From: Prostheceraeus crozeri
Taxonomy: Eukaryota > Platyhelminthes > Polycladida > Euryleptidae
Direction of reading: 5' to 3'
Length of the DNA: 64,000 bases
Assembly: GCA_907163375.1 (NCBI GenBank)
Contig: CAJQUW010006404.1
Coordinates: 1 to 64,000 of the forward strand
The translations under genes were made by a program, and so were the position numbers. This document shows positions 1 to 11,829 of the stretch, one piece after another. Within the stretch, counting starts at the first letter, position 1. Every line of letters starts with the position of its first letter. The notes below the pieces were generated by a model. It had not been told where the DNA came from. It made no database searches and saw only the letters and a list, made by a program, of their open reading frames with translations.

Positions 1-1890
1 AATTCCACCTTTGGAATTACTGATAGCGTTTAGCAGTTTGTTTTCTCTTTCGGTTGAAAGCAGGACACTTTGATGTACCGACAAAAGCATGAGTACATTT
101 TTGCCGTTCTTCAACTGTTCGCAAGTGATAAGTCTTCCCCTGAATTCAAGCAGTTTTCTGTCCTTGATGTACACATGCGATCAATTAAACATTTCTCTCT
201 TGGAAAGCAGAAGAAATCTAGGAACGCAAATTCATAATTGTATTTTACTCAATAGAAAAACTGAATTTGCTTTAAAGATCAAAAACATGTCTTCACTCTG
301 TATGCCAGTGCATTCATGAAATTACATATCAACTAAATATATCAATAAAATATCAACATACGTGTTTCAATATATCATTCTTTCTAAATGCTCTCCATCA
401 TAAGACGTCTCTCTTCATTACGAAAGAACATGTTAGAGCATTTGTGTTTGTGCATCGATACTTCTCGGTGCCGGTATCCACACACGTATGTTGTTTATTA
501 ATATGATTTGTCTTATGAATGAATCTTCCGCAATATGCTGAGTTAATACTCTCAAACCAAATAGTAAATCGGCGTCAGGACAATGCTGTGCCAAACTTGT
601 ATGCCACAAAATGGAGCGCGTATGCGATGGGGCACCTTTGCTATTTAGAACGATATCACAATTATTCGCTGCTAAACCAACCTCTGGAATATATATTAAT
701 GCGGATAGAAGAATGAAGAGTCATCATGAAGTATTGTCTTCCAAAAATTGATTCAAGAATTAAATGGTCTTATGTTTGAATGGTACAAAATGAAACAGAC
801 ATACTGATGAACTTATGAGGGTGGAACAAATAAACATGATGCACTTCATTTTTTGTATTCAGCTTTCTTTTAAAATTTTCGTTTTCTTCAGTAAATCAGT
901 CTATTAAATGAGCAGAGAACCTCAAAGGCTGTTTTGTAATATCAAAGGCTGTATGAAATTGAGCAAGCGCACCATCGATATCATGTTGTTCTCAAATATA
1001 TTGCTTTGTATGTTTACATAATACTTAAATTTGCTTGAGCACATATGTTCACTATATTTCATGAAAAACATTGATTAAAATAGTGCTGTCAAACCTGTAT
1101 CATATGTAACCAGGCTTGGAAACTACAAGTATCTAAGTAGCACAAATGTGACTAAACCCATGTTTGATATGTGGCTCTACATGTACAGTACTAAGTCGTT
1201 AAAAACTCCCATGCCTGCTCCTTTGACAATGATGTAATTAACTGATGCAAGAAAATTTAATTCAGAATAATCAAATTTTTGAATATCCGACAGCTACATC
1301 TTACTGGTAGACTTTAAAATCATGGCTAAATTTCATGAATGTAGCCTATACAGTTACTGTCTGCAAAATCCATGGAAACACCAATTAATGACCCTTGTGC
1401 GGGCTGTCAATGTGTTCTCAAAACAGTCAGAAATTATTAAAAAGATAATTCGAAAAATATCAATGAAAACTCAAGAATGTTTAATACATTATTAGAGTTG
1501 TTGGGCTCATGACATGTTTGTGAAAATGTGTTGACTTTGACGTGTGAAGTGTTGATATCATAAAATCATGGATAACAAATAACATTGGTTCTGAATAAAT
1601 GCGGTTGCTTGGTTCGCTTCTTGGGCAACAGTGACACTGACAACTGGTAGGATACTATTTTATTTGAAGAATATCCAACTGTCAGAGGGCAGTCGAATGT
1701 ATCGCAGACAGAACAATCTTTCTATCATGCATCCATTGATCTATTACATTGCTTTACATTTCATCTAATTATGTACGATTTCGCCCTTTCTGCTTTTCAT
1801 CCTCTCATTTCGTTGGTTGCAAAATTCTTAGCTTTATTCAAGTTATCTCTGTTTGCAACTTGAATGCCTCTTTTCTTTATCCTCCACCCA
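1..1890. other. No recognisable feature
   Basis: This is AT-rich sequence with short chance open frames only. I see no transposon ends, coding signature or RNA gene. Confidence 0.5.
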
Positions 1891-1894
1891 AGTC

Positions 1895-2075
1895 ACGAAG
1901 TCATGCAGCGAGTTTTAGGCAGTGAAGCCTTCTTACACTTGCTTCTCCAGATTAGGACAAGAAGGCTTAAGTGATAGAGGAAGAACCTCATCTAGTGGAC
2001 AGACTCGAGCCCGGCGCCTTCTGTATATTTGCACTGAGGCTCGGCCCTCAACCAACTGAGCTATCCTACCGTCTA
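1895..2075 (-). mobile_element. tRNA-derived SINE
   Basis: On the minus strand the segment has a box A like a tRNA (TAGCTCAGTTGG, complement of 2052-2063) and a box B-like GGGCTCGAGTCTG (complement of 2000-2012). They are spaced as in a tRNA, but the stems are degenerate. A non-tRNA body follows towards 1895. A functional tRNA is unlikely because the acceptor and anticodon arms do not fold well. Confidence 0.55.
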
Positions 2076-2593
2076 AAGTCGTTGTCAATTCCACATTGTG
2101 TACATATCCAAAATGTTGTCAATGTGTAAATATCCACATCTAATATCACAATCCTTTTAATAGAGTTGTTAATTCATCAGTCATAAAAATATATTGGTGT
2201 AAAAACTTTAATGAAAAAGTGCGCACAAAATCAATTGAAAATAACTTGTGAAACTTTTAAGTCACCGCTAAACATACATTTCTTCGTACAGATTTCATGT
2301 CGCTATTTCCCGCTCGTGACATCTGAATTTGCTTATCTCTGTTTGCCTTGTATTGCTGCATGCAAGAAAAACTCTAAGACGTATTTTGTACTATCTCTCT
2401 TCTGATGCAAATGAAAGGTCGGCATAAGGTAACAAGTGGACCTTTCAATTTGATTTCATCAATAATAAATCTTATCTCCAAAATGATTATGATTCTAGTT
2501 CCTTCTAATAATCAATAAAATAACGTTCACATTATCTATGAGACAAAATGTGAGTTATGGTCTTTTATTGAAAGTTTATCTGAATAGACAGAG

Positions 2594-2783
2594 ATGGAAA
2601 CTGGTCTCTGTTTTCTGGCCGACACAGTCCGGCGCCTTCCTTACACGGTTGGTCACCTGGCACTCCGGCATAAGGCCGTCATGAGGCCGGCCTCTGGCTA
2701 TCATCTGGCCGTTATCAAGTCGCAAACTAACCGTCTTCAGCCAGGAGTCTGTCTTGGAACGGTGTCATTGGTGCTAACTGAAA
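2594..2783 (+). CDS. Candidate host exon (GC-rich open stretch), function unknown
   Basis: A clearly GC-richer island in AT-rich surroundings is open for about 63 codons from an ATG at 2594. It runs into a good splice-donor consensus (A followed by GTAAGTTT at 2784). No domain or family is recognised in the translation, which contains segments such as LADTVRRLPYTVGHL. It could equally be a non-coding CpG-rich exon or regulatory island. The only support is composition, open frame and donor. No neighbouring exon was found. Confidence 0.2.
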
Positions 2784-2809
2784 GTAAGTTTATTTATTTA
2801 TGAAATCCA

Positions 2810-5243
2810 TCATGTGCCGATCAAGCACATGTAGGCAACCAATGCAGCAATATTCTTTGTCAGTCTTGCACCTCGAGCACAATATGACGAACATAGATGC
2901 TTATATTATGAAAATGTTTATATAGACCCGTTAACGCATGGGTCTCATTGAATGAATTCATTGAATGATGTGATTCAGATTCACAGCATCGAGAGCGAGA
3001 GATAGAAAAAAATCCGACTTGCCATCATGTCAGTCAGGAGATACAAAGGATTCTTTATAGGATGGTAAGTGGATTAATGAATTGATCAAAATCATTAGAA
3101 ACTGCTGATAATGCTGACTTAACTGTCGTCACCAGTGAAGATTATGACCAGAAGCTTTGATGTAGATCAGTCGATGTCAATTATTGCGCAGTTAAAAAAA
3201 ATTCAAACTAATAGTTAAAAACGATTGAAGCTTCTTTCTTGGAGCTCTACTATTTTGAAAAACAATTTTTCGCGTAAATTTCATTAAACATTCATTTTTT
3301 GCATTCATCGTATAGCACGAGATTGCGGTTGCCTCTGATATTCATTGATTCCAAGATATTAAGTTACAACATTTAATGAATTTTCCGGACATTTATAAGC
3401 ATGAGTATGCACTAACATCCGTTCATTATGTAGTGGCAGTAGTACTTTTGAAGCGTGCTCTTTGCGGAACGAGAGTCGTTTCGAAAGCTTTAGTTATGCA
3501 GCACTTGCAACAGAAATTATGTCAAAGTTGAGACAACAGATCTCAAGTTGACCGGCTGTCAAAGTTCAGATTAGAGCATGATACATGTAGCTATCTCTTG
3601 TCACTTCTAGACTTCAGTAGAATTGATTTCCTATTTTTATGGGCTGCACATTCTGGCTAGAGCGGGTTAGTTGGTACTTAACACATAGACTCCTTCACTG
3701 TGGTCATCTATTCAAGAACTGTTGATAATTATGATTTTTTTTCCTTGAGATTGTCTTTTTGTCAAGCAACTCAATGTTGCCTCTTTTATTCTTAAAAGTC
3801 AAAATTGTCATTTCCTAATCTAGAGATCACATTCAAACTATTAACTTTCTAAATAACTTTCTTGCAATGAATCCCTCTGTTCCCGACAGTCATTAAGATT
3901 GATGTCACGCTCTGTGATTATGTTTGAGCATTTTCGGGACCGCACACTCATTTGCTTCTTCGTCAAAGCATCTTTCACTCATCTTCCAAGATATCAATAT
4001 AGTCGATGCCTTTGGAAATTCTAAACCGCTCTCTGCATGCTTTACGATCATGAACACTTCAGGGCTTGACAGAGCAGGAGAACATCTTTTAAATGAAACT
4101 GTGATTATTACAAAGAAGAACTCCACGTCATTCCCACTTCTGAATCGCTTGACAATGCAGATTTGAGACCCTCTCCTCCTGATAACTAGTAAGTGTTTTT
4201 AGTCACTCAGTCAATGTATCACAGCAGATATTTGCTATTTGAGCTGAAAGCTATTTCGCTTAACAATATGAATACCGCCAGGCTTTATGTACAACCTGCC
4301 AATTGATTTGCACGTGGAAACATATTTTATTGTCCAGAAACATCATTTTAGTGTCGCAGATGTTCAAAGTGTATACTTTTCTGTGTTTATTAGCTCTGTG
4401 ATAAAACTCGGAATGTCTGAAAAACACCATCTAAATGTCAAAGGTTCTTGTGAATGTGGAATGATCACATGAGTCATAGATGAATTTGTAAATTAAATTG
4501 AATTAATAGTGATGAAATACACAGATAAACTCCGTCAAAAATTGGAATTATTTGCTAAATTTTTAACTCAATATATCAATTATATTTTCTATGTTCCTGT
4601 AGGCTATATAAGTTGCATAAACAGCGGCATTTCATCGACAGATGAACTTGTGGCTAGTCTGATTATTATGCATTTATAATATGTTTTCATTATAAAGGCA
4701 CTGAACATATTGAAATGAAGTCCTTTTTTGTGAGCTATATTTGGAACTTTTTTCACTATAAAGGTGTCTGAACCACAGTAATACAAAGCGATAATGTTGA
4801 TGAGTTGATGGATTACAAGGAGATTCAAAGTTTGTAGAAGATAGTTTCACAAAGAAACTATTGCATCAAAAATTAACTTTTTTATTACAAATGTAATTAA
4901 CGATAAATGCAACATAATCAATTAATCGAAGAGTGCACATGAAGGAAAGTTGCATGTAAATACAAAAGAATAAATCAAATGCATGCGACAATAAGATGTC
5001 GATGTATTCATAAGATCCACTCTCATCAACACTTTTTCCAATACCTACTCAGAAAATGTACTGGAAAAGAAGTCTGGGTATTGAGCTATGACAAAGCTCT
5101 CTAAGGCATGACGTACTCGTACATCTGTCGGAGATTCCTAGTGTTGGCTAACACAGCACTTTCATTAGCAATGTGCAAGAAAGCAGAGGTGAATGATAAA
5201 ATGAATAGGAAATTATTAATAAATGAATAAATAAATGAATAAT
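2810..5243. other. No recognisable feature
   Basis: AT-rich sequence with several short open frames that lack any family signature. No terminal repeats or tRNA-like boxes are seen. The stretch 5215-5256 is a run of imperfect AATA/AATAAG repeats that borders the element starting at 5257. Confidence 0.45.
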
Positions 5244-5340
5244 AATAAGAATAAGATATACACTACGAGTGTGTAGGCACAAAACTCTCCCGATTGTTGT
5301 TAGGCCGAAAATTACAATGAAGTAAATAAAGATACAAGGT

Positions 5341-5376
5341 GGCCGACGTTTCCCGTCTTGACGCTTTATCAAGGCC
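5341..5376 (-). ncRNA. Hammerhead-like ribozyme motif (left arm)
   Basis: Reading the minus strand: GGCC stem I, a core-like TTGATAA, stem II CGTC/GACG, GAAAC, GTC, then GGCC. Stem I and stem II pair fully, but the core departs from CUGANGA at two positions, so activity is doubtful. It is the partner of 5528-5563. Confidence 0.4.
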
Positions 5377-5527
5377 TAATATGACAAAGGTGAAGCACTA
5401 CAGTAGATGGAGCCGTGTTGCGACTGCCTCGTGACGCCTGTTTATCCGAGGTTTACGATTATTGATCAGAGGACATTCCACCAAGCTGGTCTCCAGCGGG
5501 TCACTCATTTTCACTTTTTTCATATTA

Positions 5528-5563
5528 GGCCTTGATGAAGCGTCAGGACGGGAAACGTCGGCC
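5528..5563 (+). ncRNA. Hammerhead-like ribozyme motif (right arm)
   Basis: Order seen: GGCC (stem I), TTGATGA (consensus CUGAUGA with one change), CGTC-AG-GACG (stem II), GAAAC, GTC, GGCC (stem I closing). The stem III side, ACGT, is self-complementary with no loop. That would suit a dimeric rather than a single-copy ribozyme. Confidence 0.5.
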
Positions 5564-5700
5564 ACCTTGTATCTTTATTTACTTCATTATAATTTTCGGC
5601 CTAACAACAATCGGGAGAGTTTTGTGCCTACACACTCGTAGTGTATATTTTTTGAATAATGGTCCTCCCGCCCAAAGCCATCAATTAAATAAGAATAAGA

Positions 5701-6190
5701 CAAGTCAATAAAAACATAATCATATTGAAGAGCTTTCGAAAGATGTCATTTTCAATCCAAATACAACAATATAGCAAGTTAAAAGCTATAAAAGAACAAG
5801 CATAAAAGGAAAGAATGAATCCAGTATAATCATCAAGTATAAATAAAAATCAAACGCTATTGCAAATAGCTAATACCGGATAAAAATTCTAATAATAGCT
5901 ATAACGGGACAGAAATGGACATGATATCTATTATCTATAGAATGCTGTAGTTATCAATTGCACATCACATTGATACTAGGTCTCTGAGAATTGACGTAAT
6001 TTCTCTATATATCTCTATTTTTTATGTACATACATGTCGATAATAAAAGAGGTTTCATACTTTACGCAATCATCACAGCGTATGAAAGGATAAAGCGTCT
6101 ATTATTTAAAGGTATCATGTGAATTATGAAATTAGCTTGATAGGGCATAGTTCTCCTCAGATGGTGCTTGACACTTGGTAGTTAGAATTA
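5701..6190. other. No recognisable feature
   Basis: AT-rich flank between the inverted ribozyme unit and the Tc1-like element. Nothing identifiable. Confidence 0.4.
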
Positions 6191-6192
6191 TA

Positions 6193-7843
6193 CAGATTGT
6201 TTCATAAAAAATGGATCACCCTTAAACATCGCCTTAACTTCAACTTTGTCTAACTCCGCCAAACTTGAACGAATTTCTCTGAAATTTGGAAGATATGTCA
6301 GTTGTGCTTACTAATATCATTGTTGGAAATTTCAAGCATGAATATTGAGTTGTTTTCTTGTTATAGATAAAAAGGTAGTCTTCATTTAGCAATGTTACAC
6401 AAAATCATACCTCACCATTATAAAATTACATTTGTTTCCTTTGTTATGTAATATGTTGTTCTACAAGCCAAAAGCTATCAAGCAAAACAAAAATAAAGAA
6501 AATCGGTCAATCAGAGCCAGTATAGCACCATTATTCATCAACAATAATGTAACTGATACATGTGATTAACTGGACTTCATGTTCCATAGCTTCCTGACTT
6601 CGTTGCGGTGGTGTTGGCAGCACTCCTGATTGCTTTCAGCTAGAAATCTATCTCTTACCGGTTGAAAACAATATAATACAAAGCACAAATAAACAATAAC
6701 GAGATCGCATTCACAAAAGGCAAAGTCTCAGCCTTGCTAGAACTAGGGTTTTCTTTGCGAGCTACAAGCCCCTTACAAGTCCCTTACGCAAATGTGTATC
6801 GATGGCATAATGATGATTTTCGACTCTGTCGTAAAGAGGGCTCTGCCCGTCAACGCAAAACATCCAAACGTAGAGACCGCCTAATTTTGAGATTTGTTAA
6901 AGTTGATCCAAGTCTCTCGTTAACTGAGATGGCTGCACTAGTCTCGTCTATTTCTAAGTCCACTATTCGTAAAAGACTTATTGAGTCGAATTTCAAGAGC
7001 TGTAAGAGGCCCTCTCAGATCGAATTATCAGATCAGCATACAAAAAGACGTCTCAGATGGGCAATGAGTCATTGTCACTGGCGAAATCAATGGGATCGGG
7101 TTGTCTGGTCTGATGAGGCATCATTCCGTCTGAAGGATAGTGATGGTCGATTGAATTATGGATAAAATCTGATCAGGAAATTCCGAGACATTTACATCGT
7201 CCCCGGGTACAAGGTGGTGCGACTCTACTGATTTGGGCTGGCATTTGGACCAATGGCCGCTCTGAACTTCACATACAGCAAGGAACCATGAATTCTGAAC
7301 GCTATGTGAATGTTTTACGAATGAACATTGGCCAAATGACAGATCAACTTGGTGATCCATCGCCTTGGTTATTTATGGATGATAATGCTACGTGTCACAG
7401 GAGTAGTAGAGTCAACTTATGCAAGTCTCAATTAGGGCTTAGGACATTATCTTGGCCAGCTCGTTCTCCTGATCTGAATCCCATAGAAAATGTATGGAGT
7501 ATTCTAAAACGCAACGTTCGTCGTTCACTGCTACCTACAGATGGCGTATCACAACTTACGTCACTGTTAAAAAGAGAATGGAGAAAGTTAGATCAGTCAA
7601 AAATCAACGATATCATCGAATCAATGCCTAGACGAATTGGTAATGTCATTGACAATAAGGGTAGGGCCACAAAATATTAGCTTCTTAAGAACCGTTACTG
7701 CATCATAGCTCATCAGATTATATAAGGACATTTAAATATATTAGGGACATGAAATAACATGAAAAATGCTTTCTGTATCATACATGTACTTATGTTTTAT
7801 TTAGTCAAATTTTAGGATGATCCACTTTTTATGAAACGGACTG
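6193..7843 (+). mobile_element. Tc1/mariner-superfamily DNA transposon (DD34E), copy 1
   Basis: The ends form an imperfect inverted repeat of about 30 bp: left CAGATTGTTTCATAAAAAAT (6193 onward), right the complement of 7811-7843 reading CAGTCCGTTTCATAAAAAGT. A TA precedes the left end (6191-6192), the usual target. The 1.65-kb span and the transposase inside are typical of the family. The coding region is broken, so this is a fossil copy. The next element begins only 5 bp after the right end. Confidence 0.8.
6702..7680 (+). pseudogene. Tc1-like transposase, broken (DD34E)
   Basis: Conceptual translation gives an N-terminal helix-turn-helix region (KGKVSALLELGFSLRAT) and a second DNA-binding part ending in KRLRWAMSHCHWRNQWDRVV-like sequence. 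The catalytic core follows with WSDEASF (first Asp), FMDDNATCH (second Asp) and SPDLNPIENVWSILKR (Glu), with 34 residues between the second Asp and the Glu. An in-frame TAA near 7163 and a frame change before 7288 split it, and the N-terminal part also shows an indel. The family makes TA-targeting cut-and-paste transposases of about 340 residues. This copy cannot give a full protein. Confidence 0.85.
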
Positions 7844-7848
7844 AAGTA

Positions 7849-8068
7849 CACATTTTCCAAGTCATCAGTAGAAACACGCAATTCAATAGTGGTGATCTCA
7901 AGTCAATAGTATATCCGCTCAAATCAGCAACGGGAATCTCAAATCATTAATAGAAATTCTATTATATCTCAAGTCAACAGTAGATCTACCCAATACAACA
8001 ACGGAAAGCAAAAATCAACAGTAGATGTTGGGATCTTTTGTCATGCTTCAAAATTTAAGGGCCAGTTT
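7849..8068 (+). repeat. Left long terminal inverted repeat built of ~40-bp units
   Basis: The arm is itself repetitive. A unit of roughly 40 bp, beginning CAAGTCAACAGTAGATCTAC and ending near CAACGGGAATCT, recurs in diverged form about four to five times. Such iterations may be transposase-binding sites; that is inference. Confidence 0.75.
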
Positions 8069-8286
8069 AAGACATGTAGCTACGATTGCATAATGCAGTT
8101 TGCATCGCGCAATCACTTATTCATGTCTTCGTTAGCTAACTAACAATAATAGACAAAAGTACAATGGCATGTGCAGAAACAAAGATTGCCCGTCATGCCA
8201 AACAATTGACTCATCACATCGACTCGATGCATGCATTGATTGATATCACCAACTAATGTCATTCTTTGTACATACGATCTGTAGCG

Positions 8287-9317
8287 ATGTCGCGTCAACG
8301 AATATCTGCTGCAGATAAGCAAAGACTTATACGGGCGTTTGAGAATGGTCAGGATTATCAAGCTTTGGCTGAGACGTTGGCCATCAAATCTGGAATGCTT
8401 GGTCAATCATCCGGCGTTTTTAAAATACTGGATGTGTAGTGCGACAGAGAGGAGGTGCACACAACAAGAAACGGGTTGATGAAATATCTTCAACTCTTTT
8501 GTCTATTGTTGAGGAAAATCCCCAGTTTACTCTATCACAGATAAATGCCACTTTGAAGTCATTGCTGCCACATAAGCCCGCCATGTGTGATAACACAATT
8601 TCGAATATTTTGCACGGTCAAATGGTGACCATGAAGAAGTTAATGGACTCCCCTGTAGAGAGAAATGCATCTGAAGTGAAAGCTCAACGTCGACAACTCG
8701 TAGAGTGGCTAATTGCTCTCAGTCCAGATATTGAGCCGATTTTTATTGATGAGAGTGGCTTTCATCTTTGGATCAAACGTACTCGCGGGAGAGCCATCAG
8801 AGGCGATCGGGCTGTGCGTGTTGTTGGTGGACGAAGGAGCACAAATTTTAGTACATTATTTGGCGTGTCTCCAAGACGGGGTCTGGTTCATCACCAGTTC
8901 ATTACATCGAATACGAATTCGACAGCCTTCAATTCCTTTCTGTCAGAGCTGTCCCTGAATATTGGACATGAAACGTTGGCAGTATTCATAATGGACAATT
9001 GCAGTATCCATCGCAATCACCACTTGGCTAATCTCCCTAGTACTCACATTGCAAAATTTCTTTCTCCCTATTCTCCCATGTTCAACATTTGCGAAAATGC
9101 GTTCAGTTCGTGGAAAGCTGGAGTCAAGCGCCAAATGGCAGAGGTGAGGGACCATGTCATTTTGCAACCCCACCCCCAAAGACTTGCAACTCTAATGCAA
9201 TTAGAATTAGCTGAGCAGAACGTTGCCGAAATAACGGCTTATAAATGTGACCGATGGTTTTCACATATGCAGACGTATTACGGTCGTGCGTTGAGAGAAG
9301 AAGACATAATATATTGA
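8287..9317 (+). pseudogene. IS630/Tc1-type DDE transposase, lightly damaged (DD32E spacing)
   Basis: An ATG at 8287 opens an N-terminal helix-turn-helix (ISAADKQRLIRAFENGQDY, QALAETLAIKSG). The reading frame then shifts by one near 8395-8400 and a TAA at 8421 follows. From about 8424 the frame is open to 9317. Catalytic motifs are FIDESGFHLW, IMDNCSIHR and LSPYSPMFNICENAFSSWK. I count 32 residues between the second Asp and the Glu, shorter than the 34 of classic Tc1. Only two lesions were seen, so the copy is young. It would act on its own long inverted repeats. The subfamily is not recognised. Confidence 0.8.
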
Positions 9318-9651
9318 GTTATGTAAATGCATCAGTCGAAATTTTCAGTGTTATGTCGTTCATCATGATTTATGTTCAGCATATTTTTATTCTATTGTTT
9401 CTATTGAAAATTATAGACAGATTTTTCACATACCCACATTGTTGCTTTTCATTATCAGCGATCAGGACGAACTGTCTCTAAACACAACCTACATGACTAG
9501 AACAAAAACTCTAGAATTCATTCTTTGCAGCTTCGAATCCTGGGGGTCCATTTGCTATTAAACTTTTGTCTGTAAAACGAAATAGTGCTCAATCAAGTAA
9601 AGACATTAATGAATCCGTAATTGCAACTCCATATCCATTCTAAAAAGGCAC

Positions 9652-9872
9652 AAACTGGCCCGTAAATTTTGAAGCATGACAAAAGATCCCAACATCTACT
9701 GTTGATTTTTGCTTTCCGTTGTTGAATTGGGTAGATCTACTGTTGACTTGAGACAGAATAGAATTTCTATTAATGATTTGAGATTCCCGTTGCTGATTTG
9801 AGCGGATATACTATTGACTTGAGATCTTCCGCTATTGAATTGCGTGTTTCTACTGATGACTAGGAAAAGGTG
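9652..9872 (-). repeat. Right long terminal inverted repeat
   Basis: This is the reverse complement of 7849-8068 over its whole length, ending GGTGTA at the TA target (9873-9874). It contains the same internal ~40-bp units. Confidence 0.8.
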
Positions 9873-9874
9873 TA

Positions 9875-10400
9875 AAGCATTAGTCTTCAAATAGATACCA
9901 ATTCTCTTATTTTGTATAAAAGGTTTTTTCTTTGCTGGTGAAGATGTGATGCTTTTCAACAAGGCTGAGGTCGCAACGTCTAGTTCCACAATTGTATGAA
10001 GCTGTTCGATCCATAACTGTGTTTTTAAAGTTTCATCAATTAATCGTAAATAATTAATGTTTAAATAATAATGCAATCAATAAATAATTCTGAATTGCAA
10101 TAGTTGGGGATTAATCAAATTTCTCCACACGATCAGTCATAATTAAAAATATCATTCCATTTTCTAATTTGCTTAGCGAGAAGCAGTAGAGCTAAATTGG
10201 AACATGCTTGATCGTCATTCACAAATTTGTGCTAACGACATAAATTAGTTCCTCATTCGCTCATAAGATCTCGAAATCTTGAGAACAAAAAATAGCCTGC
10301 AATTGCATTTCCAATCCAATAGAATCTCCGATAAAAAAATCTGATAAATGAATTTGAAGATACGAATTTTCTTCGAACTTGTGATGGAGATTTGATAGAA
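9875..10400. other. No recognisable feature
   Basis: AT-rich flank right of the long-TIR element. No family signature was found. Confidence 0.4.
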
Positions 10401-10402
10401 TT

Positions 10403-10815
10403 CGCCCTTTTTCTCTACAACCACCGCGCCATCATCTGCTTCTGTCAACAGCTGTCTGCACTTCATGACTGTCACCCAAGGACGGCGACACGGCTTTTAG
10501 AGCAATGCATGGAGTGTAAGATGGCAGCGAGGTGATAATAGGTGACGCCATTTCGTGCACTAACTCAGATTGGTGTCCAATCCTCCACACCATAGAAAGA
10601 GAGTCTGACCTCGGATCTCAGTCTGTGATAGCGCCCGGTGTTAGCGAAAGTCGTCGCTAAGATCCGTGACAATGAGCATTTCATTATTCGGGATAAGATC
10701 TGGGAGGCGTCTCTAGTGCTTGAGAAAGGTTCAACAAGGCGGGTCCAACTGAAATTCAACTGATGAACTTTAATGATGAACACGTCAGACACGGCCATGA
10801 TTGTCTTCATTAATC
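10403..10815 (-). CDS. GC-rich open stretch, candidate host exon(s), unknown product
   Basis: This part is distinctly richer in G+C than its surroundings and has overlapping long open frames on the minus strand. One frame starts at an ATG at 10,551 and reads 39 codons (begins MASPIITSLPSYTPCIAL). A second overlaps at 10,245-10,500 (contains RPWVTVMKCRQLLTEADDG and VVVEKKGEFYQIS). A third is 10,565-10,810 (81 codons). No splice pair joins them convincingly and no domain is recognised. It may be a first exon with promoter, or a decayed element. Confidence 0.2.
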
Positions 10816-10971
10816 AACTCTCAGGCAAAGTTTCAATTCCTGCTGAATCAATGTCGACTTTTTAAGATGATTAGTGTGGGAATTCATTATATAGGGAAAC
10901 CATTTACACGAGAACAAAGGGAAGGAAGATTAAGAATCGGTACTTGAAGAAATTTGACCCGCTGCATGATT

Positions 10972-11825
10972 TGTATAGAAAAGCAAGTGCGAAGGACCGA
11001 TTCATATATATTAAGACAAAGTGACAATTGAAATCAGAACATGAGGCCTTTCGTCCGCTCTAAGTCGTGTGTTGACTGAGAACTGGTGTTAATCACATGA
11101 ACATAACTTAATAACATGCAGTGTGAGACAAGAACCTGGACGGTAAGTGGACGGCAATCAATGCTATTGCCATCGCAACCCAAGGCCAATCACGAAATGC
11201 TTCTGGACGCTTAAATGGTCAGAGCCTCCATGAAACAAATTCGGGCAAAGACTTGGATCGAGAAGGAGCACTCCTCCTTTCCAACAACCACTTGGGTATT
11301 ATGCTCCTTGACCCGTTCTTTCCGTTCTGCCAATGTACTTGCCACTACAAGCGCACTCAAATTGATAAATAACTTTAGAAGGAGCAGAAATAGGAAGTTT
11401 TTCCTTGGGTCAACTAGACGGAACACGAGAGGTCGATCCAAGTCTTTGCCCAAGAGCTCTATTGCCCGCCAATAACCTGCAAACGGATGTGACCTCTCAG
11501 GTGTCAGAGAGCGCTGTAAGAGTTTGTGTAGATCCTGCGTCAGAAGTGTGCTTTGTTTCATGGAGGCTCCGGCCATTCAAGAGTCCAAAAGCAGTTCGTG
11601 ATTGGCCTTGGGTTGCGATGGCAATAGCATTGATTGCTATCCACTTACCGTCCATGTTATTGTCCTTGTCTCACACTGCATGCTATTAAGTTATGTTCCT
11701 GTTATTAACACCAGTTCCGCGTCAACACACGACCTAGGGCGGACGAAAGGCCTCGAGTTCTGATTTTCACTGTCACTTTATCTTAAAATATATGAATCGT
11801 TCATTTGCACTTGCTTTTCTATACA
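10972..11825. repeat. Fold-back (long inverted repeat) element
   Basis: The sequence from 10,972 (TGTATAGAAAAGCAAGTGC) inwards to about 11,262 recurs inverted from 11,825 back to about 11,432. The shared blocks include AGGCCTTTCGTCCG, TTGATTGC..CATCGCAACCCAAGG and GGGCAAAGACTTGGATCGA. The right arm has about 100 bp of extra sequence. The arms are diverged (roughly 80-90% by eye). Open frames inside are by-products of the symmetry. No transposase and no clear target duplication were found. Confidence 0.6.
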
Positions 11826-11829
11826 GACT

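Larger units (their letters stand above)
5257..5687. mobile_element. Inverted dimer of a ribozyme-bearing retroelement end (Penelope-like pLTR remnant)
   Basis: Two arms of about 120 bp (approximately 5257-5380 and 5522-5650) are near-perfect inverted repeats separated by about 140 bp. Each arm carries a hammerhead-like motif reading outwards (5341-5376 minus, 5528-5563 plus), as Penelope-like terminal repeats do. The unit is flanked by 13-bp direct repeats AATAAGAATAAGA (5244-5256 and 5688-5700), which look like a target-site duplication. No protein is encoded. The geometry matches the larger Penelope-like pairs at 19.5-22.5 and 29.8-31.4 kb. The family assignment is inferred from the ribozyme and geometry, not from any reverse transcriptase. 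Confidence 0.5.
7849..9872 (+). mobile_element. IS630/Tc1-type transposon with 220-bp terminal inverted repeats
   Basis: Near-identical inverted arms (7849-8068 and 9652-9872, only a handful of differences) are bounded by TA on both sides (7847-7848 and 9873-9874). The 2,024-bp element carries one transposase gene (8287-9317) with a couple of lesions. Arms this long are unusual for Tc1/mariner elements, whose inverted repeats are often tens of bases. The high arm identity suggests fairly recent activity or arm homogenisation. It lies directly against the right end of the Tc1-like copy. Confidence 0.85.

Noticed and set aside
11211-11689. Overlapping open frames of 86-121 codons
   Set aside because: They lie within the fold-back element on both strands and arise from its symmetry. 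No family signature.
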